Shown piece after piece: positions 5,942-12,877 of a stretch of DNA of 12,877 bases (the first letter of the stretch is position 1; each line of letters begins with the position of its first letter). Source of the stretch: Acidobacteriota bacterium (GTDB lineage Bacteria; Acidobacteriota; Terriglobia; Acidiferrales; UBA7541); contig PMOP01000275.1 in assembly GCA_003161495.1 (NCBI GenBank), forward strand, positions 646 to 13,522. Reading direction: 5' to 3'. The notes under the pieces were generated by a model. It was not told the origin of the DNA, made no database searches, and was given only the letters and a program-made list of their open reading frames with translations. A program made the position numbers and the translations under genes.

Positions 5942-7705
5942 TCAGTTGCCAAATTGAATAGCGGGAAGAACCTGCGTCCCTTCAATTCTCACGGCATCCA
6001 GGGCATCGGGATCAAGCCCAAGCGCCTTGAGAATTGTGGGGGCCACCTGCATGGTTTCGACGGGACTAAAGACTGTATTCCGTTCGAACGAATGGTTGGA
6101 GAGCAGCATCATGACGTTGGTGTCATCGTGCGCGAAGCCGCCATGTTCTGCCTGTTTCTTGGAGCTGCCTGAGTAGGTAACCCCGGTGTTCGGCGTGACG
6201 ACGATGTCCGGAGTCCGCGGATCGCCGTCCGGCGGCAGGCCGGGCTTGTTGAACATGGTCGTAATAGCCACTCCCCCGTAAATCTGACCGATGCCCGCGA
6301 CATTGGCGGTTGCCGGGGATGCCTGCTCCAGGGCTTCCACCGCTTGGGTCGTGGTGCACGAGCTGTTGAGCCAAATCAGCGAGACGTCATCCTCGGTTGG
6401 CCCAATGCCGGTGGGGTTAGACGGAGCCTCGGAGAAAGGCAGACAGCCGAGGTTGTCCAAAATGGTCGCGGGTGATGTCGTTACCGGGTCAGTCGTCGAA
6501 GTCGATATGCCCAAGTAGCGCGACGAGTCTACCGGACTCTGGCCGTGCTTTGCGGTAATGACGATAAGGGTCGACTCATATGCGCCGCTCTTCTTCAGTG
6601 CGGCAACCATTTTGCCTATGGAGCCGTCGACGAACTCGATTTCGCCCACCAGCGTAGACGTCGGCGTGCCAAATGAATCAAGATAGCCGCCCTTCACAGG
6701 CGGGGTTAGCGACTTCTGGATCAGCTTTTGCCCGACGCTGACTGCCTGGAAATTCATCCCGAATATCGTCGGGACCGGAGCGTTCGACAATCCGTCATGC
6801 CTTTTACCAAGGGCTTCGTTGATGATCGCATTCACTTTTAGCGAGTCATAGCACTTGATATTCTCGAAGCTGGTAGTGTAGTCATCTCCAGATGTAACCG
6901 CATTCTGATCGGGCAGCGGATTGCACCCAGCAACGGTCGGCATGTTGACAGGAATTGAATTAATCTCAGGGGCGAAGAAATCATCCAAGTTCTTGCCGTT
7001 ACCCGGACCGGAGGTGGAAGAGTAGGCAGCATGCTTGTCCGACCAGGCGGTATAGCCTCCGGCGGCGTGTATGACCCCAAAGATCGTGTTGGTACGAACG
7101 AAATTCCATGGATAAACGGGCGCGCAATTCTTGCTGGGATCGCGGGGCAGCTTCTTGGGATCGATGGAAGCAAATCCCCCGTCCACGCCTGCCGGTGCTC
7201 CCCCATTGAGAAGAGTCTTGTCAATATCGATACCCTCTTCGTATTCGGATCTTGTTCCCATTGGGGGCGCGCCCGGAGTGCAAAGGCTTGGATCGCCAGC
7301 TACTCCGTTGCCCGTCGTTGTCGCGGGAGGATCGAGCGAGCGGTCATATGCGACATCGTAATATACGCCCTCTACACGAGGGGATCCGCCAGACACGATC
7401 GCCGTCAAGCCCGGAAACGAATCGGACGGTTTCGAGGTTGACGTATCCAGGTAGTTGATTCCCGTTTCGCCAAGTTCCGCGAGATTCGGGCAATACGGCT
7501 CGCCGCCATTGATGCCTTTAATTCCCTTCGAGCAGTTCAGGTAATCCACGGCATGCATGCCATCGATGCTGAGCAACAAAACATGTTTAAAATTGCGTTC
7601 TTCATCTCGCCGCTGAGGGCCCGGGTTTGGCCCTGCGTAGCTCGCCGACGTTGTTGACAAGATCAGTGCGGCCGTGAGGGCCGCTGCCTTCCACTTACTA
7701 GCCAT
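5942..7705 (-). CDS. Exported alkaline-phosphatase-superfamily phosphodiesterase
   Basis: The 587-residue protein has an N-terminal signal peptide (MASKWK, hydrophobic core, likely cut after SYA near residue 24), so it acts outside the cytoplasm. HVLLLSIDGMHAVDY gives the first metal aspartate (D48). KPSDSFPGLTAIVSGG (92-107) matches the nucleophile loop of type I phosphodiesterase / nucleotide pyrophosphatases, with S96 in the nucleophile place. FVDGSIGKMVAAL supplies D360, ITAKHGQSP is the HG loop with H387, and AEHGGFAHDD (519-528) supplies the last histidines. The usual aspartate before HG is a lysine (K386). Eight or so cysteines in the mature chain suggest disulphides. GGAGGA lies 5 bases before the ATG. 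Substrate unknown: nucleotides, phospholipid head groups or other phosphodiesters. Confidence 0.87.
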   Translation of the reverse strand: MASKWKAAALTAALILSTTSASYAGPNPGPQRRDEERNFKHVLLLSIDGMHAVDYLNCSKGIKGINGGEPYCPNLAELGETGINYLDTSTSKPSDSFPGLTAIVSGGSPRVEGVYYDVAYDRSLDPPATTTGNGVAGDPSLCTPGAPPMGTRSEYEEGIDIDKTLLNGGAPAGVDGGFASIDPKKLPRDPSKNCAPVYPWNFVRTNTIFGVIHAAGGYTAWSDKHAAYSSTSGPGNGKNLDDFFAPEINSIPVNMPTVAGCNPLPDQNAVTSGDDYTTSFENIKCYDSLKVNAIINEALGKRHDGLSNAPVPTIFGMNFQAVSVGQKLIQKSLTPPVKGGYLDSFGTPTSTLVGEIEFVDGSIGKMVAALKKSGAYESTLIVITAKHGQSPVDSSRYLGISTSTTDPVTTSPATILDNLGCLPFSEAPSNPTGIGPTEDDVSLIWLNSSCTTTQAVEALEQASPATANVAGIGQIYGGVAITTMFNKPGLPPDGDPRTPDIVVTPNTGVTYSGSSKKQAEHGGFAHDDTNVMMLLSNHSFERNTVFSPVETMQVAPTILKALGLDPDALDAVRIEGTQVLPAIQFGN

Positions 7706-7780
7706 TCTAATCCTCCTTAAGTGCTGAATGCGTACTTACCCTTGCGGGAACTGCACTTTACCGATCGGACTTTGAGGGCT

Positions 7781-7810
7781 GCGTGAATTGCGCGTGAATC
7801 CTTCGTAAAA
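7781..7810 (-). promoter_or_regulatory. Tandem 11-bp-period direct repeats upstream of the phosphodiesterase
   Basis: On the minus strand ATTCACGC occurs twice at an exact 11-base period (7799-7792 and 7788-7781). A weaker third unit, TTTTACGA, lies 11 bases further upstream (7810-7803; 5 of 8 matches). The array ends 75 bases before the phosphodiesterase ATG. TAAAGT (7760-7755), 20 bases downstream, could be the -10 box. One-turn tandem repeats are typical of OmpR/PhoB-type response-regulator sites, and TTCAC cores occur in Pho boxes of some bacteria. The role is inferred. Confidence 0.4.
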
Positions 7811-7918
7811 AATAACAAGAGAAAGATTCTCGCTGCCGTAATCACCTTGGGAATACGCACACGCCGGCTTCTGTACAGTTTCCCTGTTTTTGAGCATTGA
7901 ACAATTTGCTGTTTGCCG

Positions 7919-7954
7919 AGGCGCGGCCCCGATGTTTTTTCCGAGGCCGCGCCT
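7919..7954. other. Stable stem-loop downstream of the propeller gene
   Basis: AGGCGCGGCC (7919-7928) and GGCCGCGCCT (7945-7954) form a perfect 10-base GC-rich stem with a 16-base loop containing a run of six T. It lies 38 bases past the stop of the minus-strand beta-propeller gene, so it may end or protect that transcript. No U-tract follows the stem on either strand, so it is not a standard intrinsic terminator. I see no gene in the 7706-7992 gap. Confidence 0.55.
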
Positions 7955-7992
7955 GCTTCATGCTGACACGAATCAATTTCTGCAGCGTGCGG

Positions 7993-9075
7993 TTAGTGGG
8001 AATCCCAGTCACGATCGTGGCATTGATCGCGACCTCCATCCCCATGATCGTCTTGATCGTGCTTTGAAGTATCGACGAACATCATCCCACCCGGATTAGA
8101 CAGCCCGGTCACAATGGGGGTGATCACTCCGGTGGTGAAGTCCAGAGTGCCGACAAACGGCCCACCGTCGGCTGCTGTGAACGCCGTGCCGGGCGAGAAA
8201 GCGTTCTTGCTGATTTTGTAAACGGTATTCAGGCCTTTATCGGCAAAGAGAAGGAATCCCTCGCTTGAGGTCACGAACGCGGTGTCGTCGGTTTCAACGG
8301 ATACGGGTCCGCCGGAAGTCAGATAACTCAATGGCAGCCGCAACACGCGCTGGCCAGCGGAGCCGGGATGGCTCACGATAATTAATTCCTGATCGCCCTG
8401 GCTGTCCAGAACGATGTCGCCCAGAGGGTCGAGAGTCATCGAGTCCGGGTCCTGGAGGTTGAGTTTAATTGCCGTGTCGGTGGGAATGTCGATGGCGCTG
8501 GCTTCGCCGGCGAGGACGGGCTCCACGGCAACGAGGTTTCCTTCGAGCTTAGCGCTGACGATGGCCGGGCCGGTGTTGGGGTTATTCGCGGGGTTCGAGG
8601 CGCTGACGTAAACTTTGCAGCCTCGAAAAACCATGTCGTCGTAGCCGCCACCGTGTGCCGCCGGACCGAACTCATACAATCGTTGGAAATGAGTTTCGGT
8701 ATCGATAATCACGAGATTCGCGTTGGCATCTTCATTTTGGAGGGCCCAGAGTTTGTTCGTCACAGGATCGACTTTCAAACCATCGTTGTGGCCGGGCACC
8801 GTGTACGTGTGGACTACGCTCCCGTCCATCTTGTATTCCACGATTTGGCTGCTCAGACCGTCGGAGCCGTCCGGCAGGTGGCCGTCTCCGTAACCGACGA
8901 ACACATGATCGCCAAGAACAGCGATGGAATCCGGCGCGCTCAATCCTGTGGGAGCTTTGGCAAATACGGTCAATTTGTAGGGAGCCGCGGCAGTTTGCGC
9001 GAAAGCGGGACCGGCACTCATTCCGAATATCGTCAGAAGGGCCGATGCGAAAACAAATATTTTTAACTTCTCCAT
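7993..9075 (-). CDS. Secreted beta-propeller-like protein with an Asp/His-rich tail
   Basis: The 360-residue protein begins with a signal peptide (MEKLK, hydrophobic core, likely cut after AFA at residue 26). The mature chain is a run of short strands in blade-like units such as DSIAVLGDHVFVGYGDG, QIVEYKMDGSVVHTY, GLKVDPVTNKLWALQ, GFLLFADKGLNTVYKI and NPGGMMFVD. This is the style of NHL, SMP-30 and other six-bladed propellers, but I cannot assign a subfamily or active site. From residue 339 to the end, 12 of 22 residues are Asp or His, with one cysteine, a possible metal-binding tail. A GGAG site lies 10 bases upstream of the ATG. It lies 287 bases upstream of the phosphodiesterase gene on the same strand; whether they are co-transcribed is unclear. 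Function unknown. Confidence 0.75.
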   Translation of the reverse strand: MEKLKIFVFASALLTIFGMSAGPAFAQTAAAPYKLTVFAKAPTGLSAPDSIAVLGDHVFVGYGDGHLPDGSDGLSSQIVEYKMDGSVVHTYTVPGHNDGLKVDPVTNKLWALQNEDANANLVIIDTETHFQRLYEFGPAAHGGGYDDMVFRGCKVYVSASNPANNPNTGPAIVSAKLEGNLVAVEPVLAGEASAIDIPTDTAIKLNLQDPDSMTLDPLGDIVLDSQGDQELIIVSHPGSAGQRVLRLPLSYLTSGGPVSVETDDTAFVTSSEGFLLFADKGLNTVYKISKNAFSPGTAFTAADGGPFVGTLDFTTGVITPIVTGLSNPGGMMFVDTSKHDQDDHGDGGRDQCHDRDWDSH

Positions 9076-9265
9076 AATTATTCTTCTCCGTTCTTTGGTG
9101 GTAAGGAAGCAGCTTCAGACTAAATCCGGAAGAAAACAGTTCCGTGAACGTGGGATGAACTTTTGACGAGAGAAGGAGGATCTCGGTCGGTATGTTCCAC
9201 GCCATTTGGAGGGCGGAAACACAATCTTTACTTTTTGCGCGTTGAACGGATCTTCCCCGACGTGC

Positions 9266-9295
9266 AGGGGCTTAAGTCAATGGAGTCAGGCCCCT
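9266..9295. other. Imperfect hairpin in the 400-base divergent gap
   Basis: AGGGGC (9266-9271) pairs with GCCCCT (9290-9295), and the pairing extends inward to 13 bases per side with two mismatches and one G-U pair, around an AATG loop. Two smaller hairpins follow: TTGCCC/GGGCAA (9301-9306 and 9321-9326) and CAAGGG/CCCTTG (9374-9379 and 9390-9395). The whole 9076-9476 gap between the divergent propeller and reductase genes holds no convincing gene; these structures may be part of a reductase leader RNA or the remains of a repeat. Confidence 0.4.
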
Positions 9296-9392
9296 TTAGC
9301 TTGCCCAGGGCAGAGGCTCCGGGCAAACAGCGGACGCAGTTGAACTTAACCGGAACGGGCTTCAGATATTGCACAAGGGCAACCGCAAACCC

Positions 9393-9420
9393 TTGCGATT
9401 CATGGGCGGGGAATGATAGT
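9393..9420 (+). promoter_or_regulatory. Weak candidate promoter for the acyl reductase operon
   Basis: TTGCGA (9393-9398) and GATAGT (9415-9420) each match the sigma-70 boxes at 4 of 6 positions with a 16-base spacer, about 56 bases before the reductase start. The match is modest, and the -35 overlaps the small CAAGGG/CCCTTG hairpin. Confidence 0.25.
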
Positions 9421-9476
9421 TTCAATCTGGCCAGACTGGGTGATTCTTCTTTACATCATTGGAGTGGAACTAACCG

Positions 9477-11903
9477 TTGAGTAATCAGAGCGCCCTAAAT
9501 AGTTCTAACGGCCACGCCGTTCCCGGGAGCATTCCTCCATCTCCTTCGCAGCCGGACCTGAATGCCCTTACGTTCTGGCGTGTGGAAGGAAGCCTGGTTG
9601 CGCTCGGCGCGGTCCGGCCGGTGGCTTACTTCACCTGGAACTCCCACACGTTCGCCGGGCGATGGGCTCGCCGTGGAGGAACCCTTGCTCTGGCGTTGGT
9701 GCGCCCCTTCCTGTATGCGAGTAACCGGGTGTTTGCCACGCGCGTTCTGCACACACTGTTGTCCGGCGTTACGCGCGACCGCCTGGATTCACTGGGCGAG
9801 GAGTATTTCGAATACGTCCTGAAAAAACAGCTTAAGCCCGAGGGTGTTGAACGCCTGCGCGCCTGCGTGGCGGAAAAAGGCGCGGAGAATGTAGTGCTGG
9901 TCAGCCAGGGCCTGGACCACGTGATGCGGCCTTTGGCGCAATACTTGGGCGTTTCCCGCCTCGTTTCGAATCGTCTGGAATTCCGCAAAGGAATCGCCAC
10001 CGGCCGCCTGCTGAATCCCGTGATTCGGCCCCGGAGGCCGATTGCCTGGGCCTTCCAGCGCAGCCCCGACGGCCGTGTCCCCACGGCCCGTCTCTTAAGA
10101 AATCTCGGGCTAAAAAACCATCCGGAGCGACTGGAAAAGGCAATTTTGCCTGCGGGGCGTCCCACAGCGCAGGACCATCGAGCGCTGGTAGTATTCAACG
10201 GAAAAAAACAATCCGAGCTCTTTTCTGTCCGGCAAACCCTCGCGGAAAAAAATATTTTGCTCATCGGGGTGACGGGCTTTATCGGGAAGGTATGGCTGGC
10301 GCAGCTCTTAAACGAAGTGCCGCAAATTGGCAAGATTTATCTGCTGATCCGCCGCCAGCGCACCACGACTTCGCAGCGGCGATTTGAGAAACTTTTTGAA
10401 GAGTCGCCGGTATTCGATCCCCTGCAAGAAAAGCTGGGCGACCGGTTCGCCGAGTTTGTGTCCGCGCGCGTCGAAGTGATTGAAGGCGACGTGAGCGAGC
10501 CGGGGCTGGGCATCGCCCCGCAGATGCGAGCGCTACTCGCGCGCAATCTGGATCTCGTCGTCAACAGTTCCGGCCTGACGGATTTTAATCCGGACCTCCG
10601 CGAAGCATTGGCGAGCAATGTCGCTCCGGTCCTTCATCTGATTGAATTTCTACGCGCGTCCGATCATGCCGCGCTGATGCACCTTTCGACATGTTATGTG
10701 GTGGGAGCGAAGGACGGCCGAGTCGTCGAGGAAGTCCATCCAAATTATACGCCGCTGGGGATTGCGGATTTCGACGCCGAGCACGAGTGGCACTCCTTGC
10801 AGGAAGTGGTCGCGCATGCCGAAGCGCGCGCAGAAAGTCCGGAGATTACCGCGGCTCTGCGGCGGCAGGCGCTGGGGAAACATCGCGGCAGTGAAGAACC
10901 CGCGGGGCCCGAGCTGGAAAATCTGATCCGCAAAAATCGCATGCGCTGGCTGCGCAACCGCCTGACTCGCGCGGGGACTCGCCGGGCGCGGCGCCTCGGC
11001 TGGCCGAATACCTACACGCTTTCCAAATCGCTAGCCGAATCCATGATTGTGCGTCACGGAGCGGGCCTGCCGATTGCCATCGTGCGCCCGTCGATTGTTG
11101 AGACCTCCACCGACCAGCCGTTTCGCGGCTGGAATGAAGGTATCAACACTTCCGCGCCGCTTTCCTATCTGCTCGGCACGTATTTCCGGCAGCTGCCGAC
11201 GAACGAACGCAAATGTCTGGACGTAATTCCCGTGGACATGGTGTGCCGCGGAATGACTTTGATTGCCGCCGCGATCATCGCGCGGCGTCACGAATCGGTC
11301 TATCAGCTGGCCACGTCCGCGAGCAATCCCTGCGACATGGGCCGCTCCATCGAATTGACAGGCCTTGCGCATCGCAAGCACTATCGCTCGCAGCAAAGCC
11401 TGGAAAACTGGATGCGCATGCAATTCGACACCATTCCCGTTTCCAAAGCGCGCTACGAAAAGTTTTCCGTTCCCGCTCAAAAAGCCGTGGTTCAGGGGAT
11501 CAATCGCGCAGCTTCGGCGTTGCAGATGAAAAAACCCCCGCTGGCGCGGCAGGAGCGCGACCTCGCGCGCGTCGAAAAACTGATCGAGCTCTACGAGCCC
11601 TTCATCTTGCATAACGAGCAGGTTTTCGAAGCGCAAAATGTGCAATTGCTCTCCGCGGCGCTCCCTCTGGAAGAACGCGTGGCGTTTGGCTACGATCCTT
11701 CTGCCGTGGATTGGTGGGATTACTGGATCAACATTCATATTCCGGCCTTGCGGCGCTGGGTCTACCCGCTCATCGAAGGGCGCCCGATGGAAGAACGTCC
11801 GCGCCGCGCTTTTTCCTTGCAGCACGCCGGCGATGCTGCGGCGGAACGCCCGGAAGATTTGCCCCATGCGGGGGCCGCGTCCGGCGCGGGGACCAAAAAC
11901 TAA
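9477..11903 (+). CDS. Fatty acyl reductase with an N-terminal degenerate HAD-like domain
   Basis: This 808-residue fusion probably reduces fatty acyl-CoA or acyl-ACP to aldehyde or alcohol with NAD(P)H. Residues about 28-180 resemble a SerB-like HAD-IB phosphatase, but motif I is WRVEGSL (R35 and E37 where DxD is expected). Motif II survives as LVSQGLDHV (S143); the motif III lysine and the motif IV acidic pair are not visible. Residues about 256-620 are the FAR Rossmann domain: [11 protein letters not shown] (262-271), HLSTCYVVG with S404, and [14 protein letters not shown] with Y513 and K517. Residues about 690-770 match the FAR C-terminal domain ([16 protein letters not shown], then [14 protein letters not shown]). 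Residues 485-506 hold 11 basic residues. The start is TTG at 9477, right after an in-frame TAA, with GGAGTGGA upstream; the next ATG (residue 150) would cut the HAD domain. Confidence 0.87.
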   Translation: MSNQSALNSSNGHAVPGSIPPSPSQPDLNALTFWRVEGSLVALGAVRPVAYFTWNSHTFAGRWARRGGTLALALVRPFLYASNRVFATRVLHTLLSGVTRDRLDSLGEEYFEYVLKKQLKPEGVERLRACVAEKGAENVVLVSQGLDHVMRPLAQYLGVSRLVSNRLEFRKGIATGRLLNPVIRPRRPIAWAFQRSPDGRVPTARLLRNLGLKNHPERLEKAILPAGRPTAQDHRALVVFNGKKQSELFSVRQTLAEKNILLIGVTGFIGKVWLAQLLNEVPQIGKIYLLIRRQRTTTSQRRFEKLFEESPVFDPLQEKLGDRFAEFVSARVEVIEGDVSEPGLGIAPQMRALLARNLDLVVNSSGLTDFNPDLREALASNVAPVLHLIEFLRASDHAALMHLSTCYVVGAKDGRVVEEVHPNYTPLGIADFDAEHEWHSLQEVVAHAEARAESPEITAALRRQALGKHRGSEEPAGPELENLIRKNRMRWLRNRLTRAGTRRARRLGWPNTYTLSKSLAESMIVRHGAGLPIAIVRPSIVETSTDQPFRGWNEGINTSAPLSYLLGTYFRQLPTNERKCLDVIPVDMVCRGMTLIAAAIIARRHESVYQLATSASNPCDMGRSIELTGLAHRKHYRSQQSLENWMRMQFDTIPVSKARYEKFSVPAQKAVVQGINRAASALQMKKPPLARQERDLARVEKLIELYEPFILHNEQVFEAQNVQLLSAALPLEERVAFGYDPSAVDWWDYWINIHIPALRRWVYPLIEGRPMEERPRRAFSLQHAGDAAAERPEDLPHAGAASGAGTKN

Positions 11904-11906
11904 TCC

Positions 11907-12877
11907 ATGGCCATCTTTCTGACCGGTTCCACCGGCTACATCGGCGCTCACGTCGCTTCAATTGTGCTGGAGCGCCATACCGACCGCTTGAATCTGCTGG
12001 TGCGAGCGAAGACGGAGCAGGAGGCGAAGGAACGGCTCTGGCACGCGCTGCAATTGCATATGGATTTCCCCCGGTTCCATGAAGCGCTTGAAACGCGCGT
12101 TACTGTCTTTCGTGGGGATTTAACGGAGCCGCATTTTGGATTGGACGCGGCCGAGTATACGCACCTCGTTGGCACGACCGAATCGGTGATTCATTGCGCG
12201 GCTTCGCTCAACCGCAAATCCGAAAAAACGTGTCTCAATGTGAATTTGCGCGGGACTCTGGAAGTCGTGCAACTTGCTCGGCGTGCCCACGACTTGCACG
12301 GCCTGCGCCGCTTCAGCGAGGTTTCCACGGTTGCCGTGGCGGGCCACCGCAGCCACGAAGTGGTGGCCGAGGATACTTCGATCGATTGGAACCGCTCCGA
12401 CTACGATCCATACGCGCGGACGAAAAAATTCTGCGAACACATGGTGCGCGAGCTGCTTCACGATGTTCCTCGAACTGTGTTTCGTCCGAGCATCGTGCTC
12501 GGCGACAGTCGCAGGCCCGAAACAACGCAATTTGATATGGTCCGGGCATTCGTGTTTCTGGCGGGATTGCCGCTCTTGCCTTTTCGCCCGACGGATCGGA
12601 TCGATATCGTGCCGGTGGACTACGTGGCCGAATCCCTTGTTGCGCTGCATCAAAAACCGAATCCCGCGCACGAGATTTACCACCTCTCCTCCGGAACAGG
12701 GTCTGAAACTTTTGAACGGCTGACGCATGCGCTCGCCGAATCCGCGGGAAAAATGATGCCGTTATTCTGGCCGGGGCTTGAGCGCAATTTTTCTTCCGTC
12801 GTACATTGGCTGTCGAATTCCCGCGGCACGATGGGCCGCAGCGCGTCTCTCTTGAAAGTGTTCATGCCGTATCTGGT
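11907..12877 (+). CDS. Extended SDR / thioester-reductase-like protein (3' end beyond window)
   Basis: The frame opens at ATG 11907, three bases after the reductase stop, and stays open to the window end (323 residues). [13 protein letters not shown] gives the NAD(P)-binding loop (T6-G13). GDLTEP (70-75) is typical of thioester-reductase-like (NAD_binding_4) proteins, VSTVAVAG supplies the catalytic serine or threonine (S140/T141), and YARTK supplies Y169 and K173. FRPSIVLGD (192-200) and [13 protein letters not shown] match the substrate side of the same family. No strong ribosome site precedes it, so translation is probably coupled to the reductase. It may act on a related acyl, aldehyde or sterol-like substrate; the tandem placement suggests consecutive steps of one lipid pathway. 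The cut end prevents judging total length or extra domains. Confidence 0.83.
   Translation, partial: MAIFLTGSTGYIGAHVASIVLERHTDRLNLLVRAKTEQEAKERLWHALQLHMDFPRFHEALETRVTVFRGDLTEPHFGLDAAEYTHLVGTTESVIHCAASLNRKSEKTCLNVNLRGTLEVVQLARRAHDLHGLRRFSEVSTVAVAGHRSHEVVAEDTSIDWNRSDYDPYARTKKFCEHMVRELLHDVPRTVFRPSIVLGDSRRPETTQFDMVRAFVFLAGLPLLPFRPTDRIDIVPVDYVAESLVALHQKPNPAHEIYHLSSGTGSETFERLTHALAESAGKMMPLFWPGLERNFSSVVHWLSNSRGTMGRSASLLKVFMPYL

Noticed and set aside
7919..7954. The 10-base GC-rich stem considered as an intrinsic terminator.
   Set aside because: No U-tract follows the stem on either strand; the T run is in the loop.
9163..9480. A 105-codon open frame on the + strand ending in a 4-base overlap with the acyl reductase start.
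   Set aside because: It has no recognisable domain, odd composition, and crosses all the hairpins of the gap; the overlap with the TTG start is probably chance.
11031..11951. A 306-codon open frame antisense to the acyl reductase.
   Set aside because: The + frame has full FAR motifs; the antisense frame is Arg/His/Gly-rich and lacks any domain signature.

Overview
This window looks like a chromosomal stretch from an Acidobacteriota bacterium. That placement is an inference from moderately high GC, many secreted hydrolases and binding proteins, DinB and AHSA1 stress-type genes, and REP-like palindromes between genes; no rRNA or other marker gene is present to confirm it. I see no tRNA, CRISPR array, transposase or phage gene.

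Layout. Positions 1-264 hold the 3' end of a probable outer-membrane beta-barrel gene. Next, on the + strand, comes leuA (507-1691), a short 2-isopropylmalate synthase with REP-like inverted repeats on both sides. A secreted ComEC-type metallo-beta-lactamase-fold hydrolase follows (1899-3002). On the - strand lies a compact operon of an ArsR-type repressor, an AHSA1/SRPBCC protein and a DinB-fold protein (4410 down to 3054). Its promoter carries a palindrome over the arsR start codon, which suggests autorepression of a nearly leaderless transcript. Divergent from arsR, a near-consensus sigma-70 promoter drives leuB (4620-5723), the 3-isopropylmalate dehydrogenase. Two steps of leucine synthesis are therefore on one strand but split by about 3 kb of unrelated genes, each with its own promoter.

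From 5942 to 9075 on the - strand are two exported proteins. One is an alkaline-phosphatase-superfamily phosphodiesterase with a candidate 11-bp-period response-regulator site upstream. The other is a beta-propeller-like protein ending in an Asp/His-rich tail. A hairpin-rich gap of about 400 bp then precedes a two-gene + strand unit running off the right edge. The first gene is an 808-residue fatty acyl reductase (FAR) with an N-terminal HAD-phosphatase-like domain whose catalytic motifs are degenerate. Three bases later starts a second extended SDR / thioester-reductase-like protein, cut by the window end. This pair probably makes fatty aldehydes or alcohols for an unusual lipid (wax, ether or alkyl lipid); the product cannot be read from the sequence.

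Most notable: the pseudo-HAD/FAR fusion, two REP-like inverted-repeat families bordering the leucine genes, a LeuA without the usual C-terminal feedback domain, and the arsR operator-promoter architecture.
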